DNA from: Ostrinia nubilalis
Lineage: Eukaryota; Arthropoda; Insecta; Lepidoptera; Crambidae
Direction: 5' to 3'
Assembly (NCBI RefSeq): GCF_963855985.1
Contig: NC_087097.1
Span: 4,869,001-4,933,000, forward strand
Length of the DNA stretch: 64,000 nucleotides
Shown: positions 24,265-33,922 of the stretch, one piece after another
Position numbering within the stretch: the first letter of the stretch is position 1
How the letters are laid out: each line of letters opens with the position of its first letter
Notes under the pieces: model-generated
The model's database searches: none
The model's input: only the letters and a program-made list of their open reading frames with translations
Told to the model about the DNA's origin: nothing
Program-made: the position numbers and the translations under genes

Positions 24265-25455
24265 TTAAAGCCCTTTGAAACTTTTTATAAGAATTTCCTG
24301 TATAATAGAACTATTGACTGCCCTCGTTTCGTTGCCAATAGCGACAAGAGCGCCTACAAGGCCCTTGCGAATAAAATCATTGTTTAATATTTCATCAATT
24401 AATTGTTCATTGGTAAGTGGTTCTTTTTCTTTAACTTCCATCGAGTTAGTTGAAGTGGAAGAGGTCGCTGTTGAAACCGAGCTAGCTTGTGGCTTCCTTG
24501 ATGCAATAGATTTTAAGTTAGTTTTAGGAGCAGCCAGTAGAGGAAACTCGCTTATGTAGTTTTTGATAACTGGGCTACTCTTAGTAGCCGCAGCACTGCT
24601 GGAGACCATATTGGCGTAAGTTAATTTATTTTTTTTATCTTCCATTTTTTGTTTTTTGACAGGACAGTCCCGTGAAATCGCAAGATGAGCTCCTTGACAG
24701 TTTATGCATTTGGCTATTTTATTTGAAGTACATTCAGAAAAATGATGTTCTTCAGAACATATTGAGCATTTTTGCACAGATTTACAAATTTTAGCACCAT
24801 GGTTGAATTTGAAACACTTGAAGCATTGCAACAATGGAGCGTTGTATGGGAATACTCTGAACCTAAAAAGGTCTAGATACACATGTTCGGGTAACACAGT
24901 TGATAAAAATGTGATAGACACAGATTGGAAGGGCTTTATTTCGCCGTTGTCTTTTTTGGTGAACCTACGTACACCTATGATCTCGTATGATGACGAGAGT
25001 TTCTTAAAAAGTTCCTCATTGCTGATACTAGTGGGTACAAAGCGAAGCACGCCGACTGTTTCTACTGCTGTGGCTGGGATGTATGCCTTGAGTTGGTGTT
25101 TGGTTAGGAAGGGATCGTTTTTCAGGAAGTTATTGGCATTACTAGACTGGGAAAATGTGACACATATTTTATTGGCGTTAATTCTTTTAAGATTGGTAAT
25201 GCCCTTGATTTCATTTTTGAAAAGGTTGGTAGTCAGGATGGGATTGTTGTTCCCGATCTTCTCATTCTCTTTCGTGCTTTCCACAAATACAGAAAACTCG
25301 CCACTCACCGTGTTCTCCGCGAATAGCCTTCTATACCCTGGTTTTACGTACGGTTTGTAGAAATCTTCATCTGCACTCGTATAGGTGTGATCTCTATTTG
25401 GTGCCTTCCTTTTTTCCTTGCCCCTGGGCGGGTCCTTACCGTCCCCGTCCGGCAT
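24265..25455 (-). CDS. LINE ORF1: gag-like nucleic-acid-binding protein
   Basis: A 396-residue gag-like protein that would package the LINE RNA. The N-terminus is charged (many K, E, D). The middle (about 75-205) resembles the paired RNA-binding folds preceding the knuckles in I and Jockey gag proteins. Three zinc knuckles follow at about 208-262: CFKCFKFNHGAKIC (CX2CX4HX4C), CSICSEEHHFSEC and CINCQGAHLAISRDC. A Ser/Thr-rich linker and a short helical C-terminus complete it. The start is the first ATG after an approximately 127-bp 5' UTR, and the TAA is followed at once by the ORF2 ATG. The frame is intact, matching the intact ORF2. Confidence 0.9.
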   Translation of the reverse strand: MPDGDGKDPPRGKEKRKAPNRDHTYTSADEDFYKPYVKPGYRRLFAENTVSGEFSVFVESTKENEKIGNNNPILTTNLFKNEIKGITNLKRINANKICVTFSQSSNANNFLKNDPFLTKHQLKAYIPATAVETVGVLRFVPTSISNEELFKKLSSSYEIIGVRRFTKKDNGEIKPFQSVSITFLSTVLPEHVYLDLFRFRVFPYNAPLLQCFKCFKFNHGAKICKSVQKCSICSEEHHFSECTSNKIAKCINCQGAHLAISRDCPVKKQKMEDKKNKLTYANMVSSSAAATKSSPVIKNYISEFPLLAAPKTNLKSIASRKPQASSVSTATSSTSTNSMEVKEKEPLTNEQLIDEILNNDFIRKGLVGALVAIGNETRAVNSSIIQEILIKSFKGL

Positions 25456-25582
25456 AGTCGAGTTTTAAGTTGACTTAACGACTTCCAATAGATAGATAAC
25501 TATTTATAACACAAAAAGAGAAAAATACAAAATTGGCTTCGAAAATCGCGCCTAGTGCGTTCAAAAGCCCGCCAAAAAGTCC

Positions 25583-25596
25583 TTACATAAGGAATT
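25583..25596. repeat. Target-site duplication, LINE 5' side
   Basis: TTACATAAGGAATT, the second copy of the duplication. The LINE 5' end lies immediately to its left on the plus strand (GGACTTTTTGGCGGG read on the minus strand). Confidence 0.9.
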
Positions 25597-26440
25597 ATCG
25601 ATGGGGTTGCCAGCGGAGAGCGCAATAAAAATTCTAATTACTCAAAGTGTTTAAAATTCAAAGTCTTTTTTGTAACTTTTAAATACATTGTAAGTCTTTC
25701 TCGTTCATGTTAATGCAGTGGTGTTATTGCGAAAGGGTTGAATTTGTTTTCATTCGATTTCGAAAAAGTTTGTAGGTGGTTAGATATATCTTTTTTAGTA
25801 TTCTTACTAAGTGTCAAATTACTTTTAAGCATTTTCAACATTACTAGCTAGCAAAGAGGTTATTGTTAAATACATTATCCTGTTTTGTTAGTTCTTGCAG
25901 TTTATATTTTTTATTTAAGGTACTGGCCGAAAAGAAAAAGAAACAATCTTAAATTAAAAAACAAGTCACTTACAAACCTCTAAGCTGTTCCACTTTCAAA
26001 ATCTCCATTCCACGTCCCACATTTCGCAACTATCGCAAACCCCCTAAGGTCAGGGGTACACCCACCTCCCTTGATCATTTATAATGCCAAAATGTTTTAA
26101 TTAAGATGCTGTAAAATGTAATTTACATGCAAATTCGGTTTATGTTAATGTGCCGCGTATATCTGTTTGGGTGCGTGCTTGCTATCTAATTTTGCGACAG
26201 TGTGTACCGTCATTATCTTGGTTCTAATGAGAAATCTGGCAACGGCTTGATGCTTGCATAATTAAACTGCGGCTGGGGCGTTCGTTTTGATTGTTGTCAT
26301 GATAAAACACTCGCTCTTAATTCTTACACGTGCTGTCGGTTTGAATATGTTTACGTTAAGATGGAGATGTTTTGATCGAAACTACGAGTAAGTTGAGTGA
26401 TTACGTACAAGCGATGAAAACAGTCTTAAGCCTGAGTGCT
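25597..26440. other. Non-coding, no gene recognised
   Basis: AT-rich sequence with no recognisable exon or repeat between two large mobile elements. Confidence 0.4.
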
Positions 26441-26651
26441 TAGTGTGAGTTTACATCAAACGTCGTCACTAGCGAGTGCGTTAAAATATATCGCACCCTT
26501 AATAATGAATGGGCACAACTCCAAAATTCAGTTTTTTGGGAAAAGCCAAAAAACCAATCGGCGGATCGCGGTTTTTTACATAATTGGCTCTAAAATCTTT
26601 ATTTTATCAGCTACAACTTTCAAATTAAGCATACTTCATCACTGGTATCTG

Positions 26652-28326
26652 TTATACAGGGTGTTTGGCGCATCGTGTGCCAAAATGATTTGGCGGATAG
26701 AATGGGTCATTTCCTATATTTTCAGCCCCCATAACACGTTCCATGCCAGGCGGCTACTTTTAAATTAATTTTTTTAGTAATTTCACCAAAATACCCAAAT
26801 CGCATCATTTAATTTCGATTAAAAAAAAAACTACTAGGCGCAGCCCTAAAGTAAATATTTTGTTTTGACGTGCATTAATGTAGGGTTGCATCAAATCTAA
26901 ATTTACTGGCAAATATCATCTAGTTTTTTTTAAATTCAGCTTTGAAGTTTTCCGAAAAGTTAAAAATGGACTGAACATTTAAGTTTACATGGGTATAATT
27001 TTTTTTAAAAGAGATAGCGATCTTCGGATTTTATCAAAACTTCTCTAGTCTATCCTCATTCAAACGGTATACTAATCTTGTTTAAATAATAACAACAACT
27101 TCACAAATTCCTTAAATTAGTGCATTGACTCTACTCGGACTGATTTGCGAAATTTGTGTTTATAGCCCCTTTTTGTGTGAATAGCACGTTAAATACCTAC
27201 AGGTAAAAATTATTTATCTTATGCAATGTAAAAACCTTTTCCCTATCGTTTTTCAATGTGGATTTCTTGAAATTAAAGACGAAAATAATTATTTTGATCG
27301 TTTATTAATTATTACAAATTTTGTTCAAAATGTCCGCCTCGGCAACGTATACACTCAAGACATCTTCTTCTAATTTCGACTGTTGTCGTATGCAGCCACA
27401 TTTCTCTTTTTATTACTAATAAGGCGTTTTCTATTCGTTGTAGTTTTTCTATTGTTTGAATCCGTTACGTACACCAGTTCTTTAGCTTGTCCCCAGACGT
27501 AAAAATCGAACGGAGTTAGGTCTGGGGAACGTGCAGGCCACTGTATAGGGCCATCTCTTCCAATCCACGAGTAGAAAACGCCTTTGTAGTAATAAAAAGA
27601 GAAAATTAGAAGAAGATGTCGTGAGTGTATACGTTGCCGAGGCCATTTTGAACAAAATTTGTAATAATTAATAAACGATCAAAATAATTATTTTCGTCTT
27701 TAAATTCAAGAAATCCACATTGAAAAACGATTGGGAAAAGGTTTTTACATTGCATAAGATAAATATTTTTTACCTGTAGGTGTTCAACGTGGTATTCAAA
27801 CATAAAGGGGCTATAAACACAAATTTCGCAAATCAGTCCGAGTAGAGTCAATGCACTAATTTAAGGAATTTGTGAAGTTGTTGTTATTGTTTAAACAAGA
27901 TTAGTATACCGTTTGAATGAGGATAGACTAGAAAAGTTTTGATAAAATCCGAAGATCGCTATCTCTTTTAAAAAAAAATATATACCCATGTAAACTTAAA
28001 TGTTCAGTCCATTTTTAACTTTTCGGAAAACTTCAAAGCTGAATTTAAAAAAAACTAGATGATATTTGCCAGTAAATTTAGATTTGATGCAACTCTACAT
28101 TAATGCACGTCAAAACAAAATATTTACTTTAGGGCTGCGCCTAGTAGTTTTTTTTTAAATCGAAATTAAATGATGCGATTTGGGTATTTTGGTGAAATTA
28201 CTAAAAAAATTAATTTAAAAGTAGCCGCCTGGCATGGAACGTGTTATGGGGGCTGAAAATATAGGAAATGACCCATTCTATCCGCCAAATCATTTTGGCA
28301 CACAATGCGCCAAACACCCTGTATAA
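26652..28326. mobile_element. Palindromic mariner-derived element
   Basis: Ends TTATACAGGGTGTTTGGCGC and its reverse complement, with TA at each border as for Tc1/mariner insertions. Arms of about 725 bp (26652-27379 and 27603-28326) are inverted copies of each other around a loop of about 220 bp. Both arms carry the same transposase 3' end; the loop supplies a bit more of the coding region. The structure is therefore one transposon 3' half joined to an inverted copy of the same end, the 5' half being absent. It lies inside the older element 26441-30574. Confidence 0.75.
27330..27592 (-). pseudogene. Mariner-like transposase C-terminal remnant
   Basis: The minus strand reads 'WIGRDGPIQWPARSPDL' then 'TPFDFYVWGQAKELVYV', the signature around the third catalytic Asp of mariner-type (DDxD) transposases. 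After a frame disruption comes 'REMWLHTTTVEIRRRC' and 'CRGGHFEQNL', the usual C-terminal end. The N-terminal DNA-binding region and the first two catalytic acids are missing, so it cannot act as a transposase. The final codons are repeated inverted in the right arm (27608-27665, plus). Confidence 0.8.
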
Positions 28327-28837
28327 TTTGACATGAGACATTTTTGAAAATATTGATTATGAGTATGTAAAAAAATTGTTTAAAAAAAAATTTCAAAGTT
28401 AGGCCTTTATTTTACTATTTCTGTTGTTGTGATTTTGGGTATTACTTGTACTTGTGCCCATCTAATCCTTAGGCTGAATTGTTTTATATGGCATATTCCC
28501 TAATATTGCTCTATAATATTTAAAAATAAGTGTATTATTCGATTTTTATATTGATTTACGCCCAATAACATTGGGGACAGTTATTGTGCGGTATAGTAGC
28601 TTATAGCCAATTCAGTATAAGAGTAGGGTGCTGAATACTAGAAAATTATTAGATATGTCGAATTAGATTAAAATAAAGACTAGCTATTTCTCTGAGAAAA
28701 CCGACATGAAAATACTAATTTTATGCATTCAAAATATTTTTACTTAGATAGATAGGGACTCTTACCCTATAAAAAGTATGCTTTTTATCAAATAAAGAAA
28801 AAACCTACAAAAACTTTTTCTGTAAGGTTTTCTGTTA

Positions 28838-29340
28838 TGGATTTGTTCAGGATAATCACTTATTAAAGTCCAACAGCCAGTTACCTTGGTATCTTTTTTC
28901 CACTATCCTGCTGTCCTGGTGGAAGGAACCGTTCTTCTTGTCCCTTACTATAATCACCCACATTATGTGGGAATCAGTTCAAATGGCTATTGTGAAAAAT
29001 ACAATTTAATACTCAAATTGGCGTGTGTAATTTTTGAAGGATTTTAGCAACCAATTTTGAACACAAGAATATCTATTCTGGTGTTCTAACATTCCCCAAA
29101 AAATATTTTACTACTAAAGCACCTTAGCCATGCTTCAGATTCAATTTGTGTTTTATGGTTTACAAATACAGTCTTTTATAAGAGCACGGATTTGCAGTCC
29201 ATCGAAGATAGCTGCTTTTAATTTTTCCGTACTCATCATCATTTTGCTTTTGATCATTTTAGTGATTAGAAAGCTCAATACATATCTTTGGCCCTCCAAA
29301 TAGAAGCCCTTTACGTCCTGCTTGACTTCAGTATTGCAAA
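28838..29340 (-). pseudogene. Decayed transposon-associated ORF
   Basis: Two coding-like blocks survive on the minus strand. Near 29174-29340 an open frame contains 'MMSTEKLKAAIFDGLQIR' followed by 'ALIKD'. Near 28860-28960 the reading 'GDYSKGQEERF', a frameshift, then 'HQDSRIVEKRYQGNW' appears. From memory these match, in the right order, a protein repeated in many arthropod genomes ('..IFDGPQIRxLIKD' ... 'DEQGERFHQDI..MEERYQGRW'). Its biochemical role is not known to me. Stops and frameshifts make this copy dead. It probably was the gene of the surrounding TIR element. Confidence 0.5.
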
Positions 29341-30173
29341 GAGTCTAGGTACACAAGGTTTACGACGATATTGGACACCCAATATTTATTATTTTGTACA
29401 ATTTTTATCCCAGAGTATGCTTGGTTTGTTATCACAAACTCCGTGATATTTTTTCTTTGCTTTTGTGTACAATATTTGCCACATATGAATAAAAACTGGT
29501 GTTAACACAAGATTACATTACGAACTCACATTTTTAAGACAAAAAGCACTTTAGAACCTAAATTTAGACAAACTGAAAATTTCAAGGTCTAATAGCTGAT
29601 CAGTAAAATTGTAGTAACTTAATACGTGAAAAGATAATTTTAAAATAAATTCGATGTATCCTCAGTCCTCAGAATCTGAGTGATTAATTAGCATCAATTT
29701 ATGTGACCGTAATAAATTAAAGAATATAATTATAAATTATAACACTAACATATTAAAGTAATTCACCTTTTGGCTGACTAGTGCGTTTATTCATGAAATA
29801 AACAAAGAAAAAAGCCAACCCGAGCCCCGAGCGAACGTTAATAGCCTTAACACGTAGGTATGTCTCTTATTTTATAAATCATTGGTTTATTTGTCGGGAA
29901 GTATTTCATAACCACCGCTTTATTTCTTAGCATCGCGATAAAACATTCTATAGGCTCCTAATCAACCAATAGGTATGAAAATTAATACCAAGAAGCAAAT
30001 TACTTTTATAGGAGAGTTATAAATTTAACTACAAACACCCATCCATGGTCCGCCTAACTAAAGTTAAAGTTATATTTTATAATTTTCTATGATTAACGGG
30101 ACTTTATCAATGTAATAAAAATGAAAATGTAACATATTATTAGAAATATATGGAATTAATTAGACTTAGCTCA

Positions 30174-30368
30174 CTAACACTTACTTAAAAGTTTGTCACA
30201 CAAAGGCACAACTCCAAATTGGACCACAGTCGCGGGGGCCGGATTCGACAAATATCGGCATGTCTCTGATTCAGCCCTTCTAGCGGGAAGATAGATGAAA
30301 GTATGGAAGGGGCACAAAATGTAGAACTCTTTAATCTGATCATTGTTTTCGATTTCTGTGAAAGCCAT
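30174..30368 (-). CDS. Possible first exon of the TIR element's gene
   Basis: A 64-codon frame opening at AAGATGG (a good start context) about 200 bp inside the right terminus of the 26441-30574 element. It reads 'MAFTEIENNDQIKEFYILC...' and shows no domain I recognise. A consensus splice donor GTAAGTG occurs in the last codons (about 30177-30183), so it may be a first coding exon whose downstream part includes the decayed blocks at 28838-29340. It could equally be a chance frame. Confidence 0.35.
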   Translation of the reverse strand: MAFTEIENNDQIKEFYILCPFHTFIYLPARRAESETCRYLSNPAPATVVQFGVVPLCDKLLSKC

Positions 30369-30574
30369 CTTGTAGAACTGACGAAAATATGCCTCTCTAG
30401 TACAAAAAGTAAAAAACCAAAAATTTTGAGTTGTGCCCCTATATTATTAAGGGTGCGATATGTAGATTTTCGTTCTTGAAAGTTTCCGCTAGGGGCGCTC
30501 TACAATCCGTCATACATTTAATGTCACTTTTTTACGCAGTTGACATCGAATGCGTTTGACGTAAACTCACACTA

Positions 30575-30928
30575 CGCCCCCTGGTACTCAACAACGCTCG
30601 GGTAATTTACACTCAAATTATTTAAGACAGTGATTGGTCTAATAATTAAAATTCAACCAGTCCAAAACTTTAATATAACTGTTGATACAATACGTTTAAG
30701 ATTCAAAAGTTAATAAAATAATTTAAGTGTGTATTTTAATAAACTAAAAATATATTTGTTTAGACTGGTGGATTCAGAGTGAATCATAATCCTGATACAG
30801 CATGTCGGTAAGTAACAAATTTTGAATTTTACCTCATTTGACTTTATGCAAAGCCCTTTACTAAAGTTTTTAAGCTGTTTCAAAATAAGAACTTACAAGT
30901 GATATCATAATTTCTGTCCAAAGCATAG
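30575..30928. other. Non-coding, no gene recognised
   Basis: AT-rich spacer between the TIR element and an RTE relic. Nothing else seen. Confidence 0.4.
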
Positions 30929-31120
30929 CTCCTCAAGCAGGCTCTGGATTGGAACCCCCATGGAAAACGCAAACGTGGTCGCCCCAAGCAAACTTGGCGG
31001 CGCACTGTGGCAGACGAGGCGAAGAAGATCGGCAAGACTTGGAGCGAGATCAAACGCGAACCTAAGACCGAACACGATTGTGGACGCCCTGTGTCGTCCC
31101 CAGGAAAAGAAACTAAGTAA
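30929..31120 (+). pseudogene. RTE LINE C-terminal fragment
   Basis: A 63-residue open frame ending in TAA reads 'LDWNPHGKRKRGRPKQTWRR', then 'TVADEAKKIGKTWSEIK'. This is the typical C-terminal tail of RTE-clade reverse transcriptases. It differs from the 'WTDDLVKVAG' type found elsewhere in the window, so it is a separate RTE lineage. The RT domain is absent; this is a 5'-truncated copy. Confidence 0.75.
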
Positions 31121-31814
31121 ACGATATTTCAAAGGGTTAAGGTAAAAGTCAACTTTCAAGTCAACGGGTGTGAAGATACATTAATAATTAATTGTTCTTA
31201 TCTTGATAGATAATTCTCAACCACAAGTTAAGTTTTTCTTGCATGATGTCAATGAGGGCGCATAATGAAGGCGTATAGCCGTTATTATATTAGCGATACA
31301 CGCCGTAACAATGCGGCGACGCCGGCGCCTCTCTAGCCGCACTCGGCGACTGTACCGCGACGGAGACGTCTTGATACTTGACGAATGTTGTTACAATGTT
31401 TATAATTACCAGACTGCCAAAGCAAATACTTATGAAACGTATTTATGCCTAGCTTTTGCCCTCGTGCGTACATTTTGTATGACTTAGAATGTGAATTACT
31501 ATTTAAGCTAATTATCGTATATTATGTAAACAAATTAAACGATATTGTAGACAAGATTCTCGCAAACATTGACTACTATTTTTTCCACTTTCTGAAGCAT
31601 TTTAATCATAATTATATGATTATGACGGGGTACTCATTATAGCTTCAGCAAGAAGTTAATTTAAGGTATACGAACCCAACTGTAATAGCTTACTGGCATT
31701 TCTAAATAATGCATTACAACATAAAAAAGTTTTGAAGTACCGCTACTACTAAGGAAAGAAAATTTCACGCGTCACAATAATAACATGCACTTGACCGTGT
31801 TTCAAAGTATCAAG
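31121..31814. other. Non-coding with CG-rich patch
   Basis: A CG-rich patch at 31295-31375 stands out from AT-rich surroundings and lies 440 bp upstream of the possible first exon at 31815. No coding frame. Confidence 0.35.
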
Positions 31815-31937
31815 GCGTTTTAGTCGGCGTTCCGGCGAGAGCGTTTAAGAGAGTGAGAAAAGCTCGCCGCCCCGGCCTATTCGTTCCGCGGAGGGCGGCT
31901 GCCTACTTTTGTGCCTCGAGGCGCTTTGCAAAAGGAG
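31815..31937 (+). promoter_or_regulatory. Candidate promoter / non-coding first exon
   Basis: A CG-rich island ends at AAAGGAG|GTAAGTCAG, a near-perfect insect splice donor (31938 onward). It has no long coding potential, so if transcribed it would be a 5' UTR exon splicing to something outside or unrecognised in this window. A chance donor in CG-rich sequence is the alternative. Confidence 0.3.
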
Positions 31938-31943
31938 GTAAGT

Positions 31944-32645
31944 CAGTTTTTAATTCTTTTTCATTTTTGAGCGGTAGTAGTAATGTTTTTTTTTTTAAAA
32001 CGGTGCTAGATGTAATGAGGCGAAATCGTGGTTCTCAAAACCAAGCCGTTGCCATAATAAAAGAAGAAGAAGAAGTAGATGTAATGATAGCAGTTGGTTA
32101 AGTCGTGAAAAGCTTTCAGGAAATTTTCAGCACTAGTATTTTAATTATTTCAATTTGTTCTTTCTATTTATAAATAAGACGTATTATCTACTATCTTAAT
32201 CTTTGTTAACTATAAAAATAGGTCATAGTGAACAAAAGAAAACTCTACACTTTATAGAAGTAACTTACGGTTTTTGGGCGACAGTTATACAAAGATGTCA
32301 AATCACACGTTAATAACACATTTATGGAAGACCTTGATTAAAACTTTCCTTTTAAAACAAAACATTAAATTCCCGACTTACACAGTTTGCAACACCGGCA
32401 AGAATCTCAGAAGAATGCCGGGGCGAGGTGCGGAAGTGAGTGGCCCTCGCGAGGGGGACTTGACACTCATTTAAGTAGCATATAATTCAGTTTATTTAGC
32501 CGAATTGAATCTTGGAAGGGTTGTTCTTAAGAATTGTGAAAACAAACATTTTTTGAAATAATGAAAGATATTTGGTTACTTAATAAAGCGGGTGATGATC
32601 TTGAAAGTTAGTGCAAAGGCTATTTATATGTTGGTGCAATCCTAC
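31944..32645. other. Non-coding, no gene recognised
   Basis: AT-rich sequence with a short (GAA)n run near 32060. No gene supported. Confidence 0.4.
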
Positions 32646-32839
32646 TCGTACTAATATTATAAATGCGAAAGTTTGGATGTCTGGATGTTTATTACTCTTT
32701 TACGCAAAAACTACTGAACGGATTTTGATGAAACTTCACAGTATTATTTTTTATAACCTAGAATAACATATAGGCTATAATTTATGACGATCTGTGACAA
32801 ACGAAATTTCACGCGGGTGAAGCCGCGGGCAAAAGCATG
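32646..32839 (+). mobile_element. Helitron-like repeat, second subfamily
   Basis: Starts TCGTACTAATATTATAAATG and ends with the CGCGG-GTGAAG-CCGCG hairpin and a mutated terminus CATG in place of CTAG. The interior has ACTACTGAACGGATTTTGAT and CATATAGGCTATAATTTATG. It is the cleanest copy of the second subfamily here and shows where the insertion at 58415 disrupted its relative. Confidence 0.7.
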
Positions 32840-33839
32840 TACAATGTACATAATGAATGGTATAGGTAAAATTATATGCAACTAAGTTTTCCTACCTCTT
32901 AATTCGCACTGCTGCAACTCCTGTGTGTGCCTGTAGCCAGTCAGGATCTACAGCTTGATCGGTAATAGAACCCAACTTATGAAGGCCAAGTTTATCCTAG
33001 GAGAAAGTTAAACTGTCATTAGTTTGTTGGTAGATCGCATTACAGCTATTTAATATAGGTACTTGACGCTCAGTAGGCTATGGAAAGGACAATGCTTAGT
33101 TCGTTGAGGAGTCGTAGTCCTCCAGAACGAGGTTATACGGCAGAAGACCAGAGAAATGGATATATAAAATGTATCACGAAGATGTGGCAACGTCTTACTA
33201 GTGGTATAATACCTTTGTGTCACAGAACCAATGAAAGATAAATAAATAAAGGTAGAGTACCTAAATAGTTCGCGAATGGATACCACGTCTCGTAGACTAC
33301 GTGTCTTAAAACAATACAACTCAAAGGAGTAACAGGGATAATTAAAAAACTTGAAATAAATTAGTGGAATTGTGCCCGTTTGAAGCTAATGAATGTCTTA
33401 TGGACGGTTTGACGTCGGACCCGGTGGGTTTTCCTTTAATTAATTGATTTAATGAGAATCCGAGATTATTTCAATGCTTCATTTTCGAGAAACGTAATTT
33501 GAGATCTGGTGGACCCTTTGAATTAGGCGTCAGGCGCTAATTTTAGTAATTTTTGGAATCAATTTCCAATAATTCGGTTTTCACAAAATTTCAATTTTGA
33601 CGAAAAGCAAATTGTTTTCATAACAAATAACAAGGAAATTGATTCTTAATTATGTTATAATAGGAACTTTTGTTTCAGAAGCAGAAATAAATGCTGTTTC
33701 CAATGAGCCAATTATCTGACCCAAATAAAGCAAAACTTCAATAGCGACCAACACTTATGTAACTTCATGAATGTAATTGTACTTGCATTGAACTTTAAAG
33801 GTCAATTAATTCCCTGTAAAGTGGTCATTTCAATTATTA
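32840..33839. other. Non-coding, no gene recognised
   Basis: No exon, TE or RNA gene recognised. Confidence 0.4.
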
Positions 33840-33922
33840 TTGTCCCCGTGGGAATTCGAACCCGCGACCTCATCTTACTTTGTAGGACAGTGCACGAACC
33901 ACCAGGTCAATCAGTCGTCAAC
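33840..33922 (-). repeat. tRNA-derived SINE remnant
   Basis: The minus strand has a perfect B-box GGGTTCGAATTCC and an upstream 'CTGGTGGTTCGTGCACTG' resembling a damaged A-box. There is no intact cloverleaf, so it is read as SINE-derived. Confidence 0.4.

Larger units (their letters stand above)
20311..25582 (-). mobile_element. Full-length I-group LINE with 14-bp TSD
   Basis: A perfect 14-bp duplication TTACATAAGGAATT brackets the element (20297-20310 and 25583-25596). On the minus strand it comprises a 5' UTR of about 127 bp, ORF1 (24265-25455), ORF2 (20494-24264), a 3' UTR of about 175 bp and a poly(A) tail read as Ts ending at 20319. Both ORFs are open throughout with catalytic motifs intact, so the insertion is young. 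The C-terminal RNase H on ORF2 places it in the I group of LINEs rather than Jockey or CR1. The tail/TSD boundary is ambiguous by a couple of T residues. Confidence 0.9.
26441..30574. mobile_element. 4.1-kb TIR DNA transposon, decayed, with nested insert
   Basis: The outer ends are inverted: TAGTGTGAGTTTACATCAAACG at the left and its near reverse complement at the right (30553-30574). Subterminal blocks ATATCGCACCCTTAATAAT and GGGCACAACTC also recur inverted (26489-26526 versus 30430-30465). Inside are a possible first exon (30174-30368, minus), decayed coding blocks (28838-29340, minus) and a younger palindromic element (26652-28326). I see no flanking duplication. Superfamily not determined. 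Confidence 0.6.

Noticed and set aside
24803..25360. 185-codon plus-strand open frame
   Set aside because: Antisense shadow of the LINE ORF1; no independent domain.
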